DNA of 64,000 bases from Paenibacillus sp. 1_12 (lineage in GTDB: Bacteria > Bacillota > Bacilli > Paenibacillales > NBRC-103111). Made by a program: the position numbers and the translations under genes. The stretch covers positions 58,115-122,114 of the forward strand of contig NZ_FOTE01000017.1 of assembly GCF_900114475.1 (NCBI RefSeq), given 5' to 3'. The notes under the pieces are model-generated. The model was not told the origin of the DNA and searched no databases. It saw only the letters and a program-made list of their open reading frames with translations. This document shows, in pieces, positions 27,902-36,305 of this stretch. How positions within the stretch are numbered: position 1 is the stretch's first letter; each line of letters starts with the position of its first letter.

Positions 27902-29029
27902 ATGATACCTTTCAACATGCCATTAATAGTAGGGAATGAAACAAAATATATAAACGAAGCTTTGCTTTCAAAAAAGTTATCTGGTGATGGTCCCTTTACT
28001 AAGAAATGCAATAATTGGTTTGAAACTAACTTTTATACACCTAAAGCTTTATTAACTACTTCGTGTACGCATGCTTTAGAAATGGCAGCTATTCTAGCAG
28101 GTATTAAAGAAGGTGATGAAGTTATTATGCCTTCATATACGTTTGTTTCAACAGCAAATGCTTTTGTCTTAAGAGGAGCGAAAGTAGTCTTCATTGATAT
28201 TCGTCCGGATACAATGAACATAGATGAATCTTTAATTGAAGATGCTATTACTTCAAAAACAAAAGCTATTGTTCCTGTACATTACGCAGGAGTGTCATGT
28301 GAAATGGATAAAATACTTAGTATTGCAAAGAAATATAATCTGGTAGTTATTGAAGATGCAGCCCAGGGCGTAATGAGTAAATACAAAGGGAAATCACTCG
28401 GTACTATCGGGAATTTGGGCAGCTACAGTTTCCACGAAACCAAAAACTATAATTGTGGTGAAGGTGGAGCTTTACTTATTAATGATAACCAGTACATCGA
28501 AAGAGCTGAAATTATAAGAGAAAAGGGGACCAATAGATCGAGATTCTTTAGAGGGCAAGTTGATAAATACACATGGATTGACGTGGGTTCGTCCTATTTA
28601 CCAAGTGAAATCAATGCTGCATTTCTTTATGCACAATTGGAGAGCGCAGATAAAATAAATACAGCAAGAATTATGACATGGAATTTATACTATAAACTGT
28701 TGAGCCATTTGGAAAAAGAAGGTTTTCTTGAACTGCCTGTAATTCCATTGGATTGTGAACAAAACGCACATATGTTTTATATTAAATTGAAAAATTTAGA
28801 GATACGTTCTCAGTTAATTGAATTTCTAAAGAAATATGATATTATTACATCTTTTCATTATGTTCCTTTGCATACTAGTGATGCAGGCAAAAAATTCGGT
28901 GTTTTTCATGGGGAAGATAAATACACAACAGCTGAAAGTGAAAGATTACTTAGATTACCGTTATACTATGGTCTATCTAGTGAAGATGTTGAGGTAATTT
29001 CAGATCATATAGTGCATTTCTTTAAATGA
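27902..29029 (+). CDS. wecE: dTDP-4-amino-4,6-dideoxygalactose transaminase
   Basis: A 375-residue DegT/DnrJ/EryC1 aminotransferase using PLP and glutamate on dTDP-4-keto-6-deoxyglucose. The PLP lysine is Lys181 in SFHETKN, the same residue number as in E. coli WecE/RffA. IEDAAQGV (PLP ring contact), YTFVSTANAFVLRGA and DVGSSYLPSEINAAFLYAQLE are close to the WecE subfamily rather than to 3-aminotransferases such as FdtB. The product is dTDP-4-amino-4,6-dideoxy-D-galactose. It completes the RmlA-RmlB-WecE-WecD set of this operon. Confidence 0.92.
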   Translation: MIPFNMPLIVGNETKYINEALLSKKLSGDGPFTKKCNNWFETNFYTPKALLTTSCTHALEMAAILAGIKEGDEVIMPSYTFVSTANAFVLRGAKVVFIDIRPDTMNIDESLIEDAITSKTKAIVPVHYAGVSCEMDKILSIAKKYNLVVIEDAAQGVMSKYKGKSLGTIGNLGSYSFHETKNYNCGEGGALLINDNQYIERAEIIREKGTNRSRFFRGQVDKYTWIDVGSSYLPSEINAAFLYAQLESADKINTARIMTWNLYYKLLSHLEKEGFLELPVIPLDCEQNAHMFYIKLKNLEIRSQLIEFLKKYDIITSFHYVPLHTSDAGKKFGVFHGEDKYTTAESERLLRLPLYYGLSSEDVEVISDHIVHFFK

Positions 29030-29108
29030 CTCGCTAACATACAGGAATGTTAACAAATTCAGTGAGTGTTTGAGTAGATTTATACCAAACAAAAGGAGAT
29101 CCCTATTA

Positions 29109-30239
29109 GTGATTAGCAACAACTCAGAAAGATTCATTAATATATTGTATTATACATTTGTTTTTTCAGTAGGATTTTATTTATTTTATAACGAGGCTAG
29201 AATAGTTAATTCAGACTTATACTTACATATTAGGCTTACTAATGATTTTTTCCAGAATCACTTGTATATACCGCACCCAGGATTTCACACTCTCGTTTAC
29301 ATATTACATATGATAATGTTTATTGATTTAACTTATTCAGCCACGATTATATTATCTCTTTGTCTTGTTTTTATTTCTTATATAATTTATAGGATCATTG
29401 AACATTTTGTGCCTACCCTTTCATTGTCATGGAAAATATTTATTACTACTGGTCTTATTTTAGTTTCTGCCATCTATCTTCCTTTTTTTAACACATCTGT
29501 ATATTTAGGCCAATGGAGTCCTAACGTTTGGCATAATCCAACTTTAATCGCATTAAAACCTTTTGCTTATATCTCCTTTTTTTTAGGCGTTAATTATTTT
29601 TTTTATTCCGAAACAAAAATAAATAAAAGGTTTCTATTACTTAGTATAGCATTAGTTGTAAGTTTAATTATGAAACCAAATTTCCTAATTGCATTTTTAC
29701 CAGCCTTATTCATTTATCTATTCATTAAGAAATATAAGAATTTATCTTGGTTACGAGTTTTTGTTATGCTCTGTGTACCTATAATTATCGTTTTGATATT
29801 TCAGTATTGGGGATATGCTAATACACAAAAAAATGATCATATGATTTTCACTTTTTTTGGTGTTTGGAGATTGTATTCCCCAAATATTTTTTTCTCCATA
29901 ATTCTGGTCACTGCCTTTCCTTTAGCCCTCTATATGTTAAAATATAATGAATGTATGAAAAATCATTATTTGAACGTTAGCTGGATTGCCTATATTATTT
30001 CCGTTTTACAATTTTCTTTTCTGGCAGAAGCAATTGAATTTAGAAGTGGTAATTGGGCATGGGGAATGATGACTATTTTACCCATACTATTTTTATTCTC
30101 AACAATTGAATTTTTGAAAATGTGGGATAGAAAAAAAAATAGTTGGAAAATAAATATACTTTCTTTGTTGTTCGCATTACATTTATGTTCAGGAATTTAC
30201 TATTTTTTAAAAGTAATAACTATTCATGATTACAATTAA
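29109..30239 (+). CDS. Polytopic membrane protein, GT-C-like
   Basis: A 376-residue protein with about ten membrane helices. After the first helix, NEARIVNSDLYLHIRLTNDFF with PHPGFHTLVYIL matches the pattern of GT-C lipid-phosphate glycosyltransferases (acidic D before a conserved H in loop 1, then P-H-P-x-F-H). Start GTG 29109 is preferred because AGGAG lies ten bases upstream; the frame opens at TTG 29070. It follows the WecE-type gene by 79 bases and is the last intact gene before a stretch of decayed insertion sequences. Likely role: transfer of Und-P-linked Fuc4NAc to the exported glycan. The family assignment is by pattern only. Confidence 0.6.
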   Translation: MISNNSERFINILYYTFVFSVGFYLFYNEARIVNSDLYLHIRLTNDFFQNHLYIPHPGFHTLVYILHMIMFIDLTYSATIILSLCLVFISYIIYRIIEHFVPTLSLSWKIFITTGLILVSAIYLPFFNTSVYLGQWSPNVWHNPTLIALKPFAYISFFLGVNYFFYSETKINKRFLLLSIALVVSLIMKPNFLIAFLPALFIYLFIKKYKNLSWLRVFVMLCVPIIIVLIFQYWGYANTQKNDHMIFTFFGVWRLYSPNIFFSIILVTAFPLALYMLKYNECMKNHYLNVSWIAYIISVLQFSFLAEAIEFRSGNWAWGMMTILPILFLFSTIEFLKMWDRKKNSWKINILSLLFALHLCSGIYYFLKVITIHDYN

Positions 30240-31614
30240 TAGCCCTTATTTTTGCCAATGAACCACTTATCCCTTACGATTACGGAATTGTTTTAATTGC
30301 ACAAAAATGAACAGTCCAGCGATATATGAGATTTTTTTATTTGCTCATTTTGAAAATTCCTTACTTGACTGCCTCCCTGTTGACACTGAATTCTATCATA
30401 ATTTGGCACATGCAGCCGCAGCAATCTGCGCTACTGCAAAGAGAAGGAAGAGCGGCTCAAGTGGGAGGGCAAGCGGCTAAGAGTTTAATCGTGTTGCATA
30501 ACTTCATACGATCAGCGAAAAAGTAAACGATTGGGACTACTGGTAATGAATTCTTAAAGTCGAATTCAGGTTCACTAATTTTCTATTTTCAAGAGCTATT
30601 ATTTAGATACTACTTTGTTGGCAAGAGGGTGGGTTTTATTACCAAAAAATGGGGCGTTGATGTAGAACAATAATTGGAGAGCACACCAAATAAAAGGAAG
30701 ATGATAAGGATGGCAAGCCGCCTTCCTTTTCTGCATTTCATTTACATAATTGGTAAATGATATAAATAAAGGGATGTTATCCAAGAGTATCGGAACAAGA
30801 GGCGTTAGCATTCTCCCTATTCACATCACATGTGGTTTGATGGCAAGTCAGTTTCACCACATGGCGGATTGTTACGAGACGGAGTCAATCCGTATGCGGA
30901 GTGGACGTTTTTGCTGCTGCAATGCGCGTAGCCTTCTTGTGAAGCTTCGCCCACAGAAGAGTGACCGTATGCACAAAACTACAGTCATTACATAAGAGAA
31001 GCTATCACAATGTCTCGACAAGTGAAGGTCTGGAACTTCCACTTTCGCTGTCCAGCTTGCCGATATTATATTCCGTCATTCTTGCCTTTTTTGAGTCATG
31101 CCACTAGTTCATAGTAGATTTGTAGGGGGAGCTAATGAAGGCTGTCGAAAGCCACATGCCGCTTGAGGCGATAACTGCAGCGACATATATGATATCTGGT
31201 GAAACCCAGTTCGGATAAAACAGTGGATGGATTTAAGGGGGAGTGGAAGGTTCACCTGCTGCAGTTGAATCATGGACTTAGGTAGTGATCTTTTACTCCA
31301 GATTCCACATCGTGCTCTGGCTCGGGCATTATTATGGGTGACATTTCAATTCCCACCATTCACGTCACTTGGCCTATAAACCTACATTGGGTGGCATGTG
31401 TATCTTTATTGATTAGCGACACAATGGGGTCTATCAAATATTTTGTGTATACTCTCTATTCAACTCTTCTCAACGAGGGGATAAGAAATTTCAGGTGTGA
31501 ATGTGGATGTGATCTGGAAAGAACACTTATAGCTGGAGCAGCATCTTGCTCCATTTTTGCACGTGGACTGGCTATTTACTAGTGATATCCATGTTAGCTA
31601 GATAGAGCATCTTG
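30240..31614. other. Non-coding or decayed stretch, no recognisable gene
   Basis: About 1.4 kb without a convincing gene. Short open frames (30326-30526, 30750-30995, 31334-31582) lack ribosome sites and family motifs. Base composition is higher in G+C than in the glycan genes to the left. A fragment at ~31010-31110 reads HFRCPACRYY, a possible zinc-finger remnant. It looks like eroded accessory DNA, continuous with the IS remnants that follow. Confidence 0.5.
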
Positions 31615-31855
31615 AACAAAGCTTCTTTTTATTCCTACTTTACGACTGTTCGAGGTCTGCTTGTTTTTATGACAAGCTTGTCGTAGCCTAATTCTGTATC
31701 CAATTACCCTTCCATCATTGCCTTAAGCGTATATGCCAATAGATCCTTAAAGTCTTTTTTTAATAAACTGATGAAGCTATTGTTTGGTTTAAAATTCCAA
31801 TGGTGCTCCACAACCTTTCCTATTCTATTATTTTAATAGGTTTTGGAGTTTACTC
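31615..31855 (-). pseudogene. IS256-family element remnant, 5' end
   Basis: Read leftward, the stretch starts with a terminal-repeat-like GTAAACTCC and GGAAAGGTTG. It then gives broken N-terminal transposase text: FKDLLAYTLKAMMEG, a stop, LDTELGYDKL, in shifting frames. This is the IS256 N-terminal pattern (E-L-D-x-x-L-G-Y). The outer 60 bases (31794-31853) recur at 33811-33871. Confidence 0.7.
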
Positions 31856-31987
31856 ATTCTATTTTACAGACTCAGGAAATCCCCAACAAACTGATGCTTG
31901 GTGGATTTGCTATTATAAGATGATTGTTAGTTTAGCAATTATTGCATTTTAATTTTTATAAGTTGCAATTAAGGAACAGGAGAAACT

Positions 31988-33472
31988 ATGGCTGATAAAA
32001 AATTATATATACTTTATGTATTATGTTTAGTAGCCCCGTTATTGATTACATCTCTATATGTTTATAATTATTTTCAAAATAACATATGGGGTTTTTCACC
32101 AGCTTGGAGTGACGAGATAGTTTATTGGTCTGAAATAAACTCCTTTGTAAAAGTTTTTTTTGAAAATGGCCACTTTTCTATAGATGAACAGGTTAAACCA
32201 ACTTTTTCACACTATGGTGCTCATGGGCCATTCTATCCAATACTGCTCGGCATGTTTTCAAAGGTTTTTGGTTACGGAATTAACTCAGGAGTATTTTACA
32301 ATTTGGTATTTATTTTTCTTGCTACTATATTATTCTTATTTGTTATAAAGCCGAATCTATTTGATACAGTATCTTTATTAGGCGTCTTGTGCTTATTTTG
32401 GCCGATGTACCTATATATACCTACTGCAATGCAGGAATGTTTACACTATTCCATAGCTATCACAATGTCAGTTTTTTTATATAAATTATTTAAAAATCCA
32501 GAAAATAAAAAGATTAAAATGTGGTTACTTTTAATTATAACCATCGCTTCTGTCATAAGACCAACGTGGTCTTTTCTAATACCTTTCTTTTTTATGCCAT
32601 TAGAATTAAAAAAATATAAAGACTTTTGTTTTAAAACAATTATTTCAATTATATATATTTTTTCTTTATTTATGCTTTCAAATTATTTATCGGCTCCATA
32701 TCCAAATTGGGTTTCACAGTGGATACAAGGAGGGTTTCATTTAAACCTTTTGATTCAACATTTTGTTCTCAACATCCAAGGTTTCTTTTCCGGTCAAGGC
32801 TCAACTTTGGAATGGATTCAACGATTAGTGTGCATTTTAATATTGTTTATATATGGATCGAGTGCATTACTTTATATATTCCGTATTAAGAAAATAGATT
32901 TTGGTGTTAGTTCTTTCGAGTCAACAAATATTTCCTTTAAATTATTTTATTTCCACTTAGCAAATTTAGGAATGGTTATTTTATTAACTCTTCTAGTCTA
33001 TGATATAGGTGATTGGAGGGATTTCAGGGTTATAGCTCCTCATTTATTATTGTCTGTATTGCTAGAAGTTTGCTTTAGAAAGAAATTAGTACCTATTCTT
33101 CTTATTTGCAGTAATATTACTTTCTTATCAGCATTTAGTAATGTTTATCAATCATTGCACAAAGTCCATTTTGCTAAGCAAGAATCATCAAGTCCATGGT
33201 CAGTTTTAGATGAGCTAATTCATTACGATAACAATGCTGGCCCATGGGGAAATACTTTGTTAATTGATACAAATCATATTAATAGTAACCTACTGTACGT
33301 TCCTCATGGAATTGGAATATCATTTATCATAAACCACACCTCACTTGGCGAAAAAATTCTTTCAAAATATATTCTTGTTAATGATGAAGTTTATAATAAA
33401 ATAAGTACTAAAGGAAACTTTAAACTGATTGCAAGTTTTCCAGATGCAAGGTTATACATAAATCAATATTAA
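31988..33472 (+). CDS. Polytopic membrane protein, GT-C-like
   Basis: A 494-residue protein with about eleven membrane helices and a short soluble C-terminus (~410-494). The first outer loop has SPAWSDEIVYWSEINSF and SHYGAHGPFYPILLG, an acidic S-D-E site followed by H-G-x-x-Y-P, as in ArnT/PMT-like GT-C glycosyltransferases. RPTWSF lies in a later helix. AGGAG is five bases before the ATG. It is intact and AT-rich like the glycan operon but is stranded between IS256 remnants, and may have been the next gene of that operon before insertions. A second GT-C suggests a second side-chain sugar or redundancy. Confidence 0.6.
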   Translation: MADKKLYILYVLCLVAPLLITSLYVYNYFQNNIWGFSPAWSDEIVYWSEINSFVKVFFENGHFSIDEQVKPTFSHYGAHGPFYPILLGMFSKVFGYGINSGVFYNLVFIFLATILFLFVIKPNLFDTVSLLGVLCLFWPMYLYIPTAMQECLHYSIAITMSVFLYKLFKNPENKKIKMWLLLIITIASVIRPTWSFLIPFFFMPLELKKYKDFCFKTIISIIYIFSLFMLSNYLSAPYPNWVSQWIQGGFHLNLLIQHFVLNIQGFFSGQGSTLEWIQRLVCILILFIYGSSALLYIFRIKKIDFGVSSFESTNISFKLFYFHLANLGMVILLTLLVYDIGDWRDFRVIAPHLLLSVLLEVCFRKKLVPILLICSNITFLSAFSNVYQSLHKVHFAKQESSSPWSVLDELIHYDNNAGPWGNTLLIDTNHINSNLLYVPHGIGISFIINHTSLGEKILSKYILVNDEVYNKISTKGNFKLIASFPDARLYINQY

Positions 33473-33649
33473 AAAATTAATTTAGGTTAAAAGAAATTTC
33501 AATACATTTAAAGAGAGTAACGGGTTGGATGGATGCATAAATTAATTTCGATTCAATGGGATCTGTAATTTAAAACAACTGAAACAAGGGCATAATAGAT
33601 GGAAGAGTTGGAACCAAGGATGATATCATTATGATCACCTTAAACGGCT

Positions 33650-33875
33650 ATATGAGCATGGTCTCAATGTCCTCATCCGAACGGAAATTGTGTTCTTTGA
33701 GAGTCTGTAAAATGGATTGGCAAATAGATCTATTAAGGCATTTTGTGCATCTTGTGCGGTGACTAGTCTTGTTCTCTTTGATAAATGCACGCAGCTGTTG
33801 TTTAGTTCATAATCCCATGTGTGCTCCCCAACCTTTCCTATGATTCTATTTTAATTGATATGGGAGTTTACACTG
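33650..33875 (-). pseudogene. IS256-family element remnant, 5' end
   Basis: Leftward reading gives a terminal-repeat-like GTAAACTCCC and GGAAAGGTTGGGG, then KQQLRAFIKENK followed by TAQDAQNALIDLFAN in another frame. This is the canonical IS256 transposase N-terminus broken by a frameshift. It is the second copy of the end found at 31615-31855. Confidence 0.75.
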
Positions 33876-33881
33876 ATCTAC

Positions 33882-33976
33882 AACCGAAAATGAAGAAACA
33901 AATCATCGCTTTATATGCTAAAGGCCTAAGCACCCTGGATATTCGGGGTTACTTGGAGCAACTCTACCGAATCTAG
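33882..33976 (+). pseudogene. IS256-family transposase fragment
   Basis: Thirty-one codons read KQIIALYAKGLSTLDIRGYLEQLYRI before a stop, the conserved IS256 block ahead of the first catalytic Asp domain. It runs opposite to the preceding remnant. Confidence 0.75.
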
Positions 33977-34014
33977 CCTCTCTGTCACTCAAACTGATGT
34001 GTTAGCCTTATAGT

Positions 34015-34255
34015 TCGTTTAGGACATGGGGAATGCTTGCGCTGCTCTTACAAGTTTGCTTGCTTTGTCTTGGGACCAAGCTGCTGATCGCTTAATAGGT
34101 CACTAACGATTCAATCGTCTCCAAAAGCTTTTCATCACCGGTTACCTTTACATATTGAGGAGCCGGGTACTGCTGTAGAAGGCTCAAGAACACTCCTGCA
34201 TACGTATCTTTGAATATCCCAACGTATTCAGGAAATAATTGGTCTAAAAGGGCCT
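34015..34255 (-). pseudogene. IS110-family transposase fragment
   Basis: Leftward frames give DQLFPEYVGIFKDTYAG, FLSLLQQYPAPQ and, after a stop, SQDKASKLVRAAQAF, a pattern typical of the middle of IS110 (DEDD) transposases. It is flanked by IS256 pieces, so elements are nested or stacked here. Confidence 0.6.
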
Positions 34256-34399
34256 GGAACTATAACTTTGTATGAACTTACATGGAGTTTAGGAGTCAAC
34301 TTCCTCAAGTTAAGGAGTTCCTTTCAGCGATTAAAATGAACTTCAAGTTCTAAACTAGAATAATTCACCAAATGGAAGGCATATAGGGTAGAGACCTAT

Positions 34400-35130
34400 G
34401 ATCACCAATAATTGCTAAATAAATATCAAATCCGCCAATTTGTTAAAGAGCACAACTTTCTTTCGTTTTGTGGATATCAAGGTTCCACGGGATCGATTTG
34501 GTCGTATCAGCCTGTTGTGGCGGTGAAGATAAGCCAAACCAACGTTACCGGAATTGAAGAGCAGATTATCGCTTTATACGCCAAAGGCGTAAGTACCGGA
34601 CCGTCCGTTGCTTGGCTTGGTATCTATGCGGCGGTATTTCTGGATGTAAAGTGAAGCAGGCGGGTATTTTTGTCAACAAAGTTGCTTACATGGTGATCGG
34701 GATTGATCTGGATAGAAATAAAGATGTGCTCAGAATTTTGATTGGTTAAAAAATCATCCAAGTTCTGGTAATTGTTTTAAATGAACTGAAGAACCGCGGC
34801 GAACAAGATATTTTAATCATATGTGTAGACAATCTCATGGGCTTCACCCAAGCAATAGCAATAATACAGTTGGAACGGTTTGAAGAAGCTTGGGGCGAGA
34901 AATACCCGCCGCTGATGGTCCGCTCTTACTGGGATCAACTTGCTACGTTTATTAAATATCCAATGGAGCTGCGAGAACTGATCTATACGACCAATATGAT
35001 TGAAAGCTACCACCGCCAATTTCTAGGTCTCAACCAGCTCATAAACATGTTCCTACACCGAGCTACCTTCATCCTACAACATTTCAATAAAAAAGGTCAT
35101 CCACTCACTAACCTCATATATACGAAAATT
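34400..35130 (+). pseudogene. IS256-family transposase, degenerate, most of the gene
   Basis: Successive broken frames read VTGIEEQIIALYAKGVST, then YAAVFLD, FVNKVAYMVIGIDLDRNKDVL, ILIICVDNLMGFTQAI (second catalytic Asp block), LERFEEAWGEKYPP and ELIYTTNMIES (end block). Internal deletions and at least two stops make it non-functional. It abuts the rmlC gene, which is on the other strand. Confidence 0.85.
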
Positions 35131-35162
35131 CTTGTCATACTCCATTGTCAATTAATCATCAT

Positions 35163-35711
35163 TCATTCAAAATCTATTTCCGCATCTTTCAGAAACGGCA
35201 GCTTGGCATCTTTGTCAGAAAGTATAGGAATTGATATCGGCCATTCAATTGCTAATGAAGGGTCATTCCAGGCAATTCCTCGTTCATGCTCATATGAATA
35301 GTACTCATCAACTTTATACAATACCTCCGTACTAGGAACTAGTGTAACAAATCCATGAGCAAAACCCTTCGGAACAAGAAGCTGTCTCTTATTAGCAGCA
35401 CTCAAAATGAACCCCATCCACTGACCGAATGTTGGAGAGCTTTTACGAATATCCACAACAACATCATAAATAGCTCCAGACAACACACGAACTAACTTGG
35501 TTTGTGCCTTTGGCGTAAGCTGATAATGAAGCCCTCTCAAAACCCCGCTTTCTGTCGATAGCGATTGATTGTCTTGGACAAACGAACAATCTATATTCAA
35601 TTCTTTAAACTTCATATCGTTATAGCTCTCCATAAAAAAGCCGCGGTTATCTCCAAATACAGCAGGTTCGATAACAAACACATCATTCATTTTTGTGTTA
35701 ATTAGTTTCAT
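35163..35711 (-). CDS. rmlC: dTDP-4-dehydrorhamnose 3,5-epimerase
   Basis: A 182-residue cupin epimerase of the dTDP-L-rhamnose pathway. DNRGFFMESY, SGVLRGLHYQ (catalytic His62), KLVRVLSGAIYDVVVDIR, PKGFAHGF and LYKVDEYYS (catalytic Tyr region) are present and intact. The start has AGGTAGGTG just upstream. It stands alone on the minus strand, opposite to rmlA and rmlB and separated from them by IS debris; rmlD is not in the window. The remnant of another gene ends 15 bases upstream, so it was once part of a leftward operon. It could supply dTDP-L-rhamnose if rmlD lies elsewhere. Confidence 0.94.
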   Translation of the reverse strand: MKLINTKMNDVFVIEPAVFGDNRGFFMESYNDMKFKELNIDCSFVQDNQSLSTESGVLRGLHYQLTPKAQTKLVRVLSGAIYDVVVDIRKSSPTFGQWMGFILSAANKRQLLVPKGFAHGFVTLVPSTEVLYKVDEYYSYEHERGIAWNDPSLAIEWPISIPILSDKDAKLPFLKDAEIDFE

Positions 35712-35725
35712 ATAGCACCTACCTA

Positions 35726-35905
35726 TTATTTTTTAATGCCTAAGTATCTTTTTACTAAACTTGTTTGAAATCGTTGGTGTGCACTATTGTATGCAGAAAA
35801 ATCAGGTTTGGGTATTAAGCTTTCATCTTTATATAGGTCTTGAGCTTCTAAAGCCATCAGATAAAGATTAAACCAAGGAATTACAACTGATAAAGAAGTC
35901 CGTAT
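35726..35905 (-). pseudogene. C-terminal fragment of a lost gene, probably glycan-related
   Basis: An open stretch of 59 codons with no start ends in a stop 15 bases before rmlC. It reads VVIPWFNLYLMALEAQ, then KDESLIPKPDFSAYNSA and SLVKRYLGIKK. It has the look of a real protein C-terminus rather than random sequence. The upstream part is deleted. A glycosyltransferase is a guess from position only. Confidence 0.5.
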
Positions 35906-36293
35906 CTAAATCGCTGCATTTCATAACCCTTTCCACCTCCATCGCCAAATACGTACTAACAACCACAATGGGCCTCAAGTACTCTCTCTCTTTATATGTA
36001 TAGAGAACTTAGTGCCAGTATAAATATGAATTTTTTTCCAAAAGTTAAATAATGATTATTGCTTGTTACTACAAGGTGGATATGATGGATTTACAGCGAT
36101 TGATCGGACAGTGGTGTTGCTTACCATATGACATCACTTCAGGTTAGAACCTGATGGACTAGCTCGGAGTAGCTATTTAAGAAAGAGAGGGATCTCGTAA
36201 AGAGGAAATATACAAACCAATATACAAACCATTATATGAACTTGTATGATTTTCGCAATCATTAACGGGCTTTTTTGAAGATTAATCAGGAGG
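35906..36293. other. Intergenic region upstream of the giant pectinase gene
   Basis: No gene is recognised. It probably carries the promoter of the pectinase gene, but no clear -35/-10 pair was identified. A repeated ATACAAACCA (36209-36219 and 36220-36229 area) lies ~80 bases before the start codon. Confidence 0.35.
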
Positions 36294-36305
36294 TTGATTA
36301 GCTGG

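Noticed and set aside
30750..30995. 81-codon frame MVNDINKGML in the decayed region
   Set aside because: No ribosome site, no motif, and an unusual Cys/Ser/Arg composition typical of chance frames.
34837..35301. 154-codon frame that looks like an intact gene
   Set aside because: Its first half is the C-terminal IS256 transposase text (LERFEEAWGEKYPP, LIYTTNMIES); the rest runs into the complement of rmlC. It is part of a degenerate element.
36294..36305. TTG 36294 as start of the giant pectinase
   Set aside because: It directly abuts the AGGAGG site, leaving no spacer; ATG 36306 is better placed and gives a normal signal peptide.
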